The translations under genes were made by a program, and so were the position numbers. From NCBI GenBank assembly GCA_018902385.1, contig JABSSW010000008.1, positions 372,001 through 436,000 on the forward strand: DNA of 64,000 bases, read 5' to 3'. The DNA is from Physcia stellaris (Eukaryota > Ascomycota > Lecanoromycetes > Caliciales > Physciaceae). The notes under the pieces are model-generated. The model was given only the letters and a program-made list of their open reading frames with translations, ran no database searches and was not told the origin of the DNA. Numbering within the stretch: position 1 is the stretch's first letter; every line of letters begins with the position of its first letter. Below, piece after piece: positions 11,944-23,327 of this stretch.

Positions 11944-14747
11944 TCAATCCGCATACCCCACTTCTCGATGCGTGCTCCCCCCTCCCTCAAAATCCGGCGT
12001 ATCGTACGCATCATCCGGATCTGGACGCATGCACATCAGTACCAGTTCTTTTTTCCAACTCTTACAGAAAAGAGGAACCCTTGACTTACCTTTGCCATTA
12101 GCCATGATATAAGCTTTGGTCTTCTGCAGCTCGTGCCTGATGCCGCTTAACGTCTCATGCATATCCAGCCTCACCCTTTCGTTCCGCACCGCCGCTCCCT
12201 TGACCGCGGCCTCCGCGACATGCCACCTGCTGACGCGGTTCACGATCATCATATCCAGCGGGGTCGTCGTGCTGCCTTCCTCGCCGTAGGCTTCGACGCT
12301 CACTCGTTCCAGTCGGGGGCGACCGAACAGGAGTCCTTTGAGCTCGTTTGGGTAGCCGTGGTAGTTGAAGTGGATGGGACGATCGGCGGTGAAGAGAGCA
12401 TCAAAGTCCGTCGATGTCAAGGCATGGGGGTGGTCGCCTTCGTGTTCAAGGACCAGTAGGTCGGTAACGTTGACAACTCGCACGCGAGCCGAAGGGACGT
12501 TTTTGCGGAGCCAGGCGGCTGCTTCAATAACTTCAAATGTGATCTCGGCGCCGATGCCGACGAGGACGACGTCAGGGTCCAAGCCACTATCTGTAGAAGC
12601 AAATTTCCAAACGGAAGCTCCAGCGCGGCAATGTGACTCGGCTTCTTCTGTAGTAAGGAAAACGGGCTGTGGTTGCTTGGAGCCTACCATCAGATTGACG
12701 TAGTTCTTTGAGCGGAGGCAGTGGCTGAGAGTGCTGAGGAAGGTATTGGCGTCTGGAGGGAGGTACACTCGGGCAGCATTAGGTTTTAGATTCAGGACTG
12801 CGCCGATGAAGGATGGGTTCTGATGGGAAAAGCCGTTATGTTCTTGACGTGTCCAAGTCGAGGTCTCGATGTAATTAATGCTGGAGATATCTTTTCGCCA
12901 GGTGGTTTCCCGTGCCTAGAGCGCTGTTAGCAAGACTTCGGGGCAGGATAGTCACTTGGCTTATTGAAAGACCATCTTATTGAATTTGCTGTACTGCACC
13001 ATCATTGTGTGCACGATGCCTAGAAATGACTCGTATGAAGGGAACAGAGCCGTTCGTCCAGTGAGAGTATAGCCTTGCATAAAACCTTGACACATATGCT
13101 CAGACAGAATTTCAATTACTCGGCCACCTCTGGCGTTGGCAAATTCATCCCATTGGAAATTTCTTGTCGTATGATTGAAGACGGCATCTAGCTTATTACT
13201 GACAAGCTCGTCTGGCGAGAAGAGGCGTATGCTGTGTGGATTGTCCTGGAAGATCTGGTCCAGAAGCTGGCCGCAGACCTGCATGCAGCTGGCTTGATCA
13301 CCTTTTCTCACACCAAATTTTCGCCAATCGGGAAGATCAAGGATCTCGTGGGACCCATAAGTATCAATTTGCTGTCCGAACTTCTTAGCATCCTCTTTCG
13401 GGATGATGCTAGTAATCGTGTTGTGGAGACTCCCATCGTCGGCAAATAACTGATCAGGATGATAGCTACTCAGCCATTGCTGCAACTGGCTCAATTCCTC
13501 CTTGTCTGATTTCGCCTTCATCAACGGTACCTGATGCGCGTTGAAGGAACCCTCGATGAACTTGCCATGTACCTTTTGAGGCCCAGTCCAGCCTTTGGGC
13601 GTCCTCAAAATTATAACGGGCCAGCGAGGCTTCAGTATGGGATTTCCAGACCTTGCCGCTTGCTGTATGCTTTTGATTTCGCTCAAGGCCCACTCCATAG
13701 ATGCTCCCAGATCAGAGTCAATGTCATCCAGCTCTTCGACAAACCGTGGTTTATACCCGTAGCCGGTGAACAATGCCGCCATTTCCTTGTTATCCATGCA
13801 TCCATATATGGTTCTTTCGCTGATCTTAAATCCGTTGACGTGTACAATGGGGATGACCGCACCTGATTCTGCAGGGTCGATATATTTGCAAGCGTGCCAG
13901 GCAGTAGCTCTTGGTCCGGACTCCGCCTCGCCATCTCCAACAATGCAGGCTACAATGAGATCAGGTTTGTCCATGATGGCGCCGAAAGACACCGCGAGGG
14001 CGTATCCAAGCTCCCCTCCTTCGTGTATAGCCCCAGGGGTTTCTGCATTGATGTGACTGGAGACGGTCAGATATACTCTCTGTTCAAAGTACATCATGAA
14101 TGATCCAGTACCCGTCTATCGGCAATATTGGGCTACTAGAGATACTGGTTCAAAGGATACTAAGCAGACGTACCTGGGAAAGCCACTCGGAGTACTGAAC
14201 TTTGTGATAAGCTTGTGCAGGCCTTCCTTATTCGTTCCGTATTCAGGATAGAATTTCCCTAGCGATCCTTCCAACCATAAACTTGCGAGTATAGCGGGTG
14301 CTCCATGTCCGGGACCCACGACATATATGATATCCTGCTTATGTTTCGTTGCAAGTAGATTGAGATGCGAGTAGACCAGGGTCAAACCAGGACATGTACC
14401 CCAGTGGCCTTGCGAAACTATCAGTCACCATCTCCAGTACTTTCAGAACTGTCACCTACCAAGCAGGCGGGGCTTGATGTCGTCGAATGATAGGTCTCTC
14501 TCGAGCAGTACATTATCTTGCAGGAAGATCATAGCTATGAGTTGAGTCAGCGCGTTCCAAAGTTCGGACTACGGAACAGCTCACACGCCGCGATATAATT
14601 CGCAGCTCGTCGGAAGTTTTGAAGGCCATCGTACTCGGACTTGTCGAGCTTCACCTTTTCGAGCGTGACGGCTAGGGAAAGGATGTTGTCGTCGAGGTTA
14701 GACGGCAGCGGTTTGGGATTGGGTCTATCAATGACTTCTCCAGGCAT
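11944..14747 (-). CDS. Phosphoketolase (xylulose-5-P/fructose-6-P)
   Basis: Thiamine-diphosphate enzyme that splits xylulose-5-phosphate or fructose-6-phosphate with phosphate to give acetyl phosphate plus a triose or tetrose phosphate. Six exons are inferred: 14747-14585, 14534-14460, 14408-14174, 14056-12973, 12915-12090 and 12020-11944. They give 819 residues, close to the usual ~800. Visible motifs are HWGTCPG, VVGPGHGAPA, SHINAETPG...IHEGGELGY, the TPP-binding GDGEAESGP followed downstream by HVNGFKI, and a C-terminal transketolase-like part ending in a family-typical YDTPDF segment. The fourth intron has a weak donor (GTCTTT) but a good branch (GCTAAC) and acceptor. The gene is divergent from acetate kinase, 459 bp apart, which fits co-regulation of the two pathway steps. 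Confidence 0.95.
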
Positions 14748-15206
14748 TTTGGAGAGTGTATATGAGCAATCGGTGAAGTATTGTACAGTGCCCCAATGCT
14801 TTGACGTTTATGGTGGATTGTTGTGTCATCGCGCCGATGACGTCGTGTTTGAGCACGGCTGACGCGGACCGAGGAAGGAATTGAGTTTACGTAGTGAAAT
14901 AGTAATGAGGATTGAAAAGTCGTGTCCATGTTTACCTGGGAAGGAGCACCGAGCAGATCTTGTCGAGCTTCCGTCTTTTCGCTTGTCGCTCACTTGAAGA
15001 ATTCGTCTTTCCACCGCTGACAAGAGCAGGTAACCCTAGGATTGAATCTATAAACTACAACCCTAAGGTAGGAGGTTGAGGTGTCTCGGGTGTGTACAGC
15101 AAGAGCCATATGTAGTGATAGAGGTCTAGAAATTGATCATCTTGGATCGTTGCAAGTGTCTAACATCTGTCAAAGATCGTGGTTGATCAAAAGTTACGCG
15201 GATACT
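14748..15206. promoter_or_regulatory. Bidirectional promoter, phosphoketolase/acetate kinase
   Basis: This 459-bp gap separates two divergent start codons whose products act in sequence, so it must carry both promoters. A TGACGTC palindrome of CRE/ATF type lies at 14838-14844, and a CCAAT sequence occurs near 14793. These are matches by eye, and their use is inferred. Confidence 0.6.
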
Positions 15207-16612
15207 ATGGCTATCATCCTGGCCGTCAATGCTGGCTCGTCCTCCGTCAAAGTCTCCGTCTACAATATTCAAAAAGCTGGCCAACCCCCTACTCAGGTTG
15301 CAGAAGCCCAGATTGCCGGACTCACTGCACCGCCTGTATCCCTGACCTACAAGAAAGGCTCAAAGCAAACGAAAGATGAAGGACTCGAAGACATCAAAGG
15401 CCAAGAAGATGCTTTTGAACATGTCCTGGCATACCTTGTCGATGATCAAAGTCTCCATGAGATTAAAGCGAAAGACGACATCGGCTACACTTGCCATCGT
15501 GTGGTACACGGCGGTGATTATCCTGCAGCTCATGTTATCGATTCCGACACCTACCATCACCTAGAGGACTTGACCGACCTTGCCCCCCTGCATAACGCCA
15601 GCGCTCTGGCTATCATAAAGTTCTGTTCGAAGACGCTGCCCAAGGCAAAAAACATTGCTTTCTTCGATTCATCGTTCCATGCTACCATACCTCAAGCTAT
15701 TTCAACGTATCCCATCGATCGGAAGATAGCATCCAAGAACGGCTTGCGGAAGTATGGCTTTCATGGTATTAGCTATGCCTTCATTACGAGATCGGTAGCC
15801 GACTTCTTGGGGAAGAGCCAAGATGAGACAAATCTTATTGCACTTCACCTAGGCAGCGGAGCCTCAGCATGTGCGATTCAAAACGGCAAGTCCCTGGACA
15901 CGACCATGGGACTTACTCCTCTAGATGGTTTACCTGGCGCAACCAGGAGCGGCAGTGTTGATCCTAGGTAAATATCATCCCTGTGGGAGCAACTTTTGAC
16001 TCGTAAGAAGCTGATTAATCACAGTTTGATTTTCCATTTCACTCATGATGCTGGGAAACCAAGCCCAGGCAGTACGAAAGAGCTCCACATCAGCACGGTA
16101 GGTGCGGTACTAGTCAACTTCATGGGCAGAAAGCTCTGACTTTTCCTTACAGGCCGAGGAGATCCTTAACAAGAAGTCTGGCTGGAAAGCTTTGACGGGT
16201 ACCACGGATTTTGGCCAAATTTCAGCATCCTCGGACCCCAATTGCAAGTTAGCTTTCGACATCTTCGTAGACCGAATCCTAGGCTTCATAGGGAGTTACT
16301 ATATAAAATTGGAGGGCCGTGTAGATGCCTTAGTGTTTGCTGGTGGTATTGGTGAAAAGGGATCCTCGCTGCGGACGAAGATTGTCGCGAAATGTAAGTG
16401 CCTAGGCTTTGAGCTAGATGAGAGATTGAACGGGGCATCCATGGAGAACATTCTCCAGGACATCGGAAAAGATGGTGCTCGACACCGTACGCTCGTATGC
16501 CAGACGGATGAACAGGTAAGGAAGAGGTGCGCTCACTGGCATAGAGGTAGGGGAGCTAATCTTGGCATAGTTGGAAATGGCACGGCAATGCGCAACCGAT
16601 GTGATTTTTTGA
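15207..16612 (+). CDS. Acetate kinase
   Basis: Converts acetyl phosphate and ADP to acetate and ATP, completing the phosphoketolase pathway; probably cytosolic. Exons 15207-15967, 16025-16097, 16153-16515 and 16571-16612 give 412 residues, the normal family length. The start was set at the Met before the family N-terminus IILAVNAGSSSVKV, although the frame is open further upstream. Other motifs are HRVVHGG, FHATIP, the phosphate-binding HLGSGAS, GLTPLDGLPGATRSG and AGGIGEKGS. The last exon is only 14 codons including the stop; it restores the family-like end LEMARQCATDVIF, which a reading through the last intron would lose. Divergent neighbour: phosphoketolase. Confidence 0.95.
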
Positions 16613-17410
16613 TGGTTCTCCGAAATTGTACGGAGTATCAAGTTGTCAATCTGCTTATCAGTCAGCTATCGGAATTAAGTTCGACAATAGAAGTCAAAGA
16701 AGTATCCAATGTGCATTAAAGGTTCCTCAATTGTGTCCCAAATAGCCATTCATAAGCGTGGAAGTTGATTTGATGCGAGGTCTGTAGCAAGACCAACAGG
16801 AAGAAAACAAGCGGTTTCGATTATCAGCTCTGGTCAGGACTAGTATGATAAGATCCTATCAACCAATTGAGTTTTGACTTGTTCCAGTGCCTTAGATAAT
16901 GTCGAATGGAAAGACTACTCCGTTTGGAGATTGGACATATCAGTATCTGGGCTTCTCATCCCAAAAAGGTACAGGCACTGCCTGTGGCCGTGGGCGTATC
17001 AGCTTTCAAACCCTCGTGTTCTCTCTCCAAACCTGTTTTCAATCCTCCAAAACCTTCTGCAGCAGGCTGACTATGTGCACAGGTACGATGAGAGAACCGA
17101 ATCGATTGCGAGTGTTGTAGAGACGACTGAGAAGCATCGTGCTACTCTCGTACGCTGATTCAATTCAAACCAGGTGGTCTGTGCGTGATCACGTGACGGA
17201 TCGAGCCAGCAACAACCGAGGTCCGAGGGTCTGACGTCTCTGCTTCACCAACAGATCACCGCTGCTCTTTTCTTAGGTACTCGTACCACAGTGCGACTTA
17301 GTCATAGCCTCATGGCTTTGGTAGATGCAACTGTCGCTTCAGTTGATCCATGGTGGATTTTCAAGAGCTTTCGCATCCTTCCCTGATGGTCACCTGTCGT
17401 TACTACGGAA
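16613..17410. other. Intergenic; no gene seen
   Basis: Contains the acetate kinase 3' region and the promoter and leader of the carrier gene. No coding or repeat feature is supported. Confidence 0.5.
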
Positions 17411-18761
17411 ATGGCTCATGTCTACAACGGTCAGCTAGTAGGTACCTTCAATCTGCGTGAGCAGTATCGGCTAGCACGCCTCGGACGCCTCTCAAGTTGA
17501 CATGGAATCATAGGACGCGTTTGATCTCTACCATCAAGTCCATGATTCTTATCACTCCCGTCCCTCAACCTCTGTTCTCGGTGGGCCTGCTCTCCCTGCT
17601 CTGGGGCATGCCCTCGCGGGATCCACTGGCGCTGCCATCTCCAATGTTTCAACATATCCTTTAGCCTTGATCATTACTCGTCTTCAGATACAGAGACAGC
17701 TTCCAGACCGCAACACATCGACTGCCTCGCACAATTACACCTCTATTCAAGATGCTGCAACCAAGATATACAACCATGAGGGGGGCCTCCAGGGTCTGTA
17801 CGCAGGGCTGACATCGGATACTCTGAAGATGATAGCTGACTCCTTCCTTTTCTTTTTGGCTTATACTTTCCTTCGCCAGAACCGCCTTCGATCCCGTAAG
17901 GACCTATCGTCAGGCCTTTCTACATTAGACGAGCTGGGCGTCGGCTTTGTTGCGGGTGCATTCTCCAAGTTCCTGACAACACCACTTGCCAATATAGTGA
18001 CGCGAAGGCAAGCCTCCTCGATGGTATCACAAAGTTCTTTAACAGTCAGGGCGGATAGCGTCTCAACGAGCTCAATCGCGCGTCAGATACGCTCCGAGAA
18101 GGGGTTGACAGGCTTTTGGTCCGGCTACTCTGCGTCTCTCATCTTGACCCTCAATCCCTCTTTGACTTTCTTCTTCTTTGAGACTTGGAAACGGATGCTC
18201 ATACCTCGCCGACAACGATCTAATCCATCGCCTCAAGCAACCTTTCTTTTGGCCGCGATCAGTAAAGTCATGGCCTCGACAGTCACATACCCATTTTCCC
18301 TTGCCAAGACACGTCTCCAAACGTCTTCTCGATCCACAAAGGATACAAAACTACAAGGGCAAGAAGCTTCTAGCATGACTTCTACAGGTACATCCAAAGT
18401 AGACAACAGATCAAACAATGTCTTTTCTGCTATTCTACACATAGTCCAAACAGAAGGTTTAGGCGCCTTGTATGAAGGACTGCATGGTGAAGTACTGAAA
18501 GGATTTTTTAGTCACGGAACTACCATGCTAGTCAAAGACATTGTTCACAAAACCATCATTCGCCTTTACTATCTAGTCCTGAAACTTCTCAAGAAGTATC
18601 CAACTGCAAAGACGTTAGGGGAAAGGGCAAAGTCAGACGCACTTCGACTTTCGAACTTTGCCGCCAAAAATACCATTGCGGCTGCGGAAAGTGCCAAGGG
18701 AGAGATGCAGAGCGCCGTGGACAAGGCCCAAGCTGTAGTAAAAAGGCATCTTCCTGACTGA
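17411..18761 (+). CDS. Mitochondrial-carrier-family protein, peroxisomal ANT1/PMP47 type
   Basis: Membrane carrier, probably exchanging ATP/AMP or CoA-type nucleotides across the peroxisomal membrane for fatty acid activation and beta-oxidation. A short first exon (17411-17437, nine codons) and a second exon 17514-18761 give 424 residues. The carrier signature PX[DE/A]XX[KR] appears three times in degenerate form: YPLALIITRLQ (57-67), TPLANIVTRRQ and YPFSLAKTRLQ. This gives the expected three repeats of about 100 residues and six membrane segments. The C-terminus is a long alanine/lysine helix (about 60 residues) beyond the usual fold. The assignment to the PMP47/ANT1 branch rests on the early GHALAGSTGAAISN motif and on length. 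A mitochondrial location cannot be excluded. Confidence 0.85.
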
Positions 18762-19742
18762 TAAAAAGGGTTGCACCCTCTAGAGAGAGACCGCTAACAA
18801 TATGTACTTGAGGCGCAATCTAAACCAGTCTAATGTTCAATGTATCTACGACAACGTACGGTCGTGGTGGAAAAGAAAAAACCTGAATAGTATTCTTTCG
18901 AGCTTCGGTATTATGTTGCTACCACAGTACTACTATTCTATCAGTGTTGCCGACCCACGATTTTCGAACAGGGGGCCTCAACCATACCCGACACTCCTGA
19001 CACTCCGATAAGCAACCCGAAAGATGCCTTAACACGTCAAATTATCTACTGGACAGAATTGTGATTTTCATGCCGACTACTCTCTTTCAGAACCCTTGCC
19101 TGAGCTCGGTGTCACCACCAAATTCACAACGCTTGTGTTAAATTACATCCACATATGACAGACCTTTATGACATTAAGTGCCTTTCGCTTTGCGGGACTT
19201 AACTTGGTCTAGGGCGAGCGGACATCGAACGGGGAGACAATCGGCTCCCATTGTTTGTGTTAAAGAACAGACGCAAGACCCGTGGCCGGGATCGTGTTTT
19301 ACCCACATATCAATACAACAAGCACGAAATTGAGAGGACTTCCGCCTCATGTCCCTCTTTGACATCGTCTCATAACTACTTTGCGCTCTTAAACCCAGAG
19401 GTAATTTCCCGATATTTCTCAAAAAGCTTCCTTCGAGTTCTTCAAGGGAGGCCTCTAGCCATCGGATTTAGAGCGTAGCATTGCTGGGTAGCATGTTCGT
19501 CCGACTCTTCTTCAAAGATTCGATGTCTTGCTATTAATGCTTGCGCGTCAATGCGATGGCGAGGCATAGTCGTCGAAAATCGCGTTCCAGATCGGCTACT
19601 GGGCGAGAAGCGATAATTGCGCATTGCCGGCCTACCTTGTTTCACAAGCTAGTGGTTGAGATCCTACAAGAGGCTCTTTGAGACTCCAAACACCTCGCTA
19701 GTGGTCTAACTAACATTCCGGACGGGGAACCTGATGCATGAT
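18762..19742. other. Intergenic; no gene seen
   Basis: Only short open frames without family signatures. No tRNA, repeat or conserved motif was recognised. Confidence 0.5.
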
Positions 19743-20361
19743 ATGTTAAGCTTAAGGAGACTTTGCTCATTCGGCCTTTTGCTTCCTCTCGCATATGCGC
19801 GTGCCACGCACAATAAGTCGAATGCCCATTTGGCTGTGGCTGTTCTGCCAGCGAACCCCACAGGGTAGGATCCTCAAGCGCTGTTAGGAAAACCGTTCGT
19901 AGCTGAATGGGTGCCTCAACAGATGCGTCGAAAACAAAACCACTGAATGCAATGGGACCGTGACTCGACTTGGGACTGAGTCGTGCGTGGTGGACGGTAC
20001 GGACATTATACTCACTATCGATCTAGGCCGCCAAATATTCGATTTCGCAATGCTTAGTGTGATTCGAGAAGCATCCATCGATGTTACGCGGGAAATCAAC
20101 CAAGGCGGCGATCGCGTCTTGCGTGATTCCGAGATACCTTGGGAGTTTTACAGGCAAGGTTTGTTAATCACCGCGACTACCTACGAACCCGAACCACGAA
20201 TCTTGACCTGGGATGTACTGGCAACTTCATTACATGGACTTTTCCAGTGTGGCTATTACAGGCGACATTTCAGAGAGATGTTCACCGGCATCTGGGACAT
20301 GGAGGGGAGATTCTATGGGGACCTCACCCTTCAGAATCGAAGCCCTCACGCAGTCCAGTAA
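19743..20361 (+). CDS. Putative secreted protein, 186 aa
   Basis: Not recognised as a known family. Two exons, 19743-19864 and 19923-20361, are joined by a 58-nt intron (donor GTAGGA, acceptor CAACAG) that restores frame. The first exon starts with a signal peptide (MLSLRRLCSFGLLLPLAYARA) that the downstream open frame alone would miss. The mature part begins with a cysteine-bearing segment (CVENKTTECNGTVT, two N-glycosylation sequons) and continues through an IDLGRQIFDFAMLSVIREA stretch to a TWDVLATSLHGLFQ motif. Secretion is inferred from the signal peptide. The gene lies alone between the carrier gene and a 2.4-kb gene-poor stretch. Confidence 0.55.
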
Positions 20362-22736
20362 GAAGAACGGATCCTGCAGGATACTTTGATACGCTAGTGA
20401 TTCTGCCATCTTTGGGCCTCTGCAGCGCGAATCGCGGAGCGAACACCAGTAATCAAAATCGAAGGCTAAGAGCTGCATCAACCAAAGCTTGATTGAAAGA
20501 GCACGAAGGTATTGGGCTAACCACCCAGCCCCACAGGGGCCTCTGCGAGCACGTTGACCACATTCCTGAACCACGATTGCAAATGAATGCATCGTCGATC
20601 ATTTGTAAACTCCCGTTGTTCCAATTGTATGCTTCTCCCGGATGTTGTCGCGCCCTCGAGTTACAAACGTTGAGACAAAATTAGACATCTCGGTCTTGTT
20701 CCATTTCAAAGAAGTTCAACGTCGCATGAAAGTCCTCTCCACGGATCAACTGGCCAGTCATCCTCGTAGCCCCAAAGTATGAGCTTCGTTCACTGGATGA
20801 GATCGCTTGATCGCTGGATAGGTGAATGGACAACGGCAGTTGTCCGCAATAGACACGAAATTGAGCCCAGCTGACCGCAAAGTTAATGCAACGCCACCAA
20901 TATTTTTCTCAACGGCGATTGCGATTGTAGACGCTGAGCATGTTTGAAACTTGACCAGTTCTTACCCAGCCAACGCAGCAGCAGGCGGAAGTACCACCGT
21001 GATCACGCAGCCACAGTTAATTTGAAGGACCTCATTCCCATCACGAGCTCGGTGGATCCTAATGGGCCAATCTGGGCCCCATAGTGGCCTAATAAGGGGT
21101 CAGCGGCTCTGCTGTTGGACATACCAGAACCAGTAAGTCGTGGATCGAGGGTCTCTTTGCTCCCACGTCATATCTACACCAGTCATTGTTCGTATTGCTG
21201 GTCTATGCATAGATTAGCGGAGCTACTTCCTTTGCTCCTTCACCGCCTCGATCGACTTTGTCTGATCCGAAGGGTCCTTTGTTGCTCTTGATCGTTTGCG
21301 TTTAACCGTGTATGGGCAGGATCAGCAGGTGGCCTAGCACTTTATTGCGATCCAGTGGTAGAGATAAGCTCGTTTATCAAGCGCAGCAGCAAAAGCAACG
21401 ATCCGTATTGGAACGACTGTTGCCGGCTCAGCCGATTGGGTCAGAATGATATCACCCCAAATACTCGTATAACGATTTTGGCTTAGCAACTACCAATCTT
21501 CTCCCACTGAGGCTCAGCTTTATCGTCATACTTTTGAGTAATTCGCTGGGAGGCAAAGATCATTTGCCTCTTTGTGACGACACAGACCGCCACCATGAAG
21601 CAGACACGGCTGGAGACTTTACGAGATTAGGACTTGCCGTGTCTCTGTTTAGCTCTGGTGTTTGAAGATTTGCGCATGGGCAGGAGTGGTATCGATAATG
21701 ACTTTCCACGGCAAGGCAGCAGATGGATATCCACCGCAACTGATCCATTCGAAGGGAACACGGCATATAAGCTCCTTCGATCGTCTTCGGTTTCAGAAGT
21801 GACGCAGGCCGATGTGAGGGATTTCTTCCAGAAGGCCATCATGGGGGTTCCATCGTCTCTTGCTGTGTCAGAGACGGTGAGGCTTGGCATCATACGCGAT
21901 AGCCGCGCCAAACACGCATGGCGCACTTGTTTCACGCTCCTGGCTACCACCACCAGTCATCCTTCACGATGCGTCATGCTGGACAGGCATTGCCATCGGA
22001 GCCTTTTCATGGGCTGGCAAGTGTACCAAGAATGACCTACGATCCCCACGCTTGATCAGCCAGCCTCCTTTCCAATCCTGGAGTCTCGTTCATCGCCGTG
22101 TATGCAGCCATTCAACGCTTTGCCCGTATCCCTTTTTGCCCACGAACCCTTTTGGGGCTCTTGCTTGGTTTGATCTACGCCCCGCGATCTGGTCACACAC
22201 CCTCAAGTCACCAGACGTGGGGTTTAGCCATCAGCCAACTATGCTGGCTGCCACGTTTCTCACCCTGCGGTGTGGTCGCTTGCTGCATGGGCGATCTTGC
22301 CTCCCTCGTACCAGCCACAAATGTTACCTGATACAACCGGTCCTTGTTCCCCAGTCCTCGCTCACCGCCGTAGTGCGCTTAAGGTTGGAGCCCGTTTGGA
22401 GATCACCGACTCTCCATTGGCCCTTCCAAACTATATCCTCTTCTGTGACGCACTGCCTACAGAATACAAATACCTCACACTTCCTCCCCAGATTCACTAG
22501 AACCAGCATCTCCAGTTTCCCCACACTCCACAGCATCATCCCTGCCTAGCAACATCATCTTGCTTCTGAACATCAAATATCCAGAGCCTCAACAACCGTT
22601 AGCAATCTTCACTTCTATACTACCTTAGAATCGTCACCATTTCCAATACCGGCACTACGATTTTATCCACGAGCCCCCAGTTCCGCGCCATCAGGTGTCT
22701 AAGTCTCTATCACCGCAACCGTTAAACACCATCAAC
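20362..22736. other. 2.4-kb gene-poor stretch
   Basis: Composition is normal, not AT-rich. Open frames up to 221 codons (21884-22549 plus; 21627-21953 minus) overlap each other and show no family motif or signal peptide. The last ~200 bp are CT- and CA-rich and are likely the promoter and leader of the repeat protein at 22737. Confidence 0.4.
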
Positions 22737-23327
22737 ATGAAGATCTCCAACGTCCTCCCCATTGCTCTCTCCACTCTCCTCACCGCCTCCCTGGCCGCTC
22801 CTCTTGCGCTCCGATATCCCTCTCCGGCAGAGACCGAGAAGCGCGCAGACACTTTCCTCACCCTCAAAGGTCGTCCAGCATCCTTTGACCAGGTAATCCA
22901 TCACAACCTCGACTTTGGATCTGGTGAACCCCTCCTCATCAAGAAAGACACCGTCCCTACAGCTGAGAACAAGCGTGCCTTCGGCGCTCTTACCTCTCCT
23001 GGCGAGGGTCGATCGAGCAGCTCTCTAGACTCAGCCATCCACGAGACCCTCGATTTTGGCGGAACCACCAACCCTTTAATGGGATCATCAGGGCCTAGTC
23101 TCACCCTGTTCAAGCGAGCCATGAACGCCGTAAAGAGGGCCAGTGGCGCTCTGACGAGCTCTGGTGATAGTCTGTCAGGAAGCTCATTCAGCTCGGCCAT
23201 CCATGAAGACCTCGACTTTGGCGGCGTCACCGATCCACTACTGGGCAATACTGGGCCCAGCTTGACGCTGTTCAAGAAGGCTGTTGGCAACGCCGCCGAG
23301 AAGGTCGCCACGGCTTTCAAAGCTTAA
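22737..23327 (+). CDS. Secreted repeat protein with Kex2-type dibasic sites
   Basis: Single exon of 196 residues. A signal peptide (MKISNVLPIALSTLLTASLAA, cleavage about 21) is followed by a pro-segment ending at KR 35-36. Two tandem repeats of about 54 residues (81-134 and 135-188) each start AFGALTS or ASGALTS right after a KR (79-80, 133-134). Each then carries SAIHE-LDFGG followed by a P-LTLFK[RK] end. A partial earlier copy of IHHNLDFG sits at 54-61. Other dibasic sites are KK 69-70, KR 126-127 and KK 180-181. The layout matches fungal Kex2-processed repeat proteins, which release several similar peptides in the Golgi. No cysteine is present and no tyrosine-rich core is seen, so a ustiloxin-like cyclic peptide is not indicated. 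The start is the Met directly before the signal peptide. The family is unrecognised. Confidence 0.8.
   Translation: MKISNVLPIALSTLLTASLAAPLALRYPSPAETEKRADTFLTLKGRPASFDQVIHHNLDFGSGEPLLIKKDTVPTAENKRAFGALTSPGEGRSSSSLDSAIHETLDFGGTTNPLMGSSGPSLTLFKRAMNAVKRASGALTSSGDSLSGSSFSSAIHEDLDFGGVTDPLLGNTGPSLTLFKKAVGNAAEKVATAFKA

Noticed and set aside
22737-23327. Ustiloxin/phomopsin-type cyclic peptide precursor
   Set aside because: The repeats lack the tyrosine-bearing short core, and no DUF3328 tailoring gene was recognised nearby.
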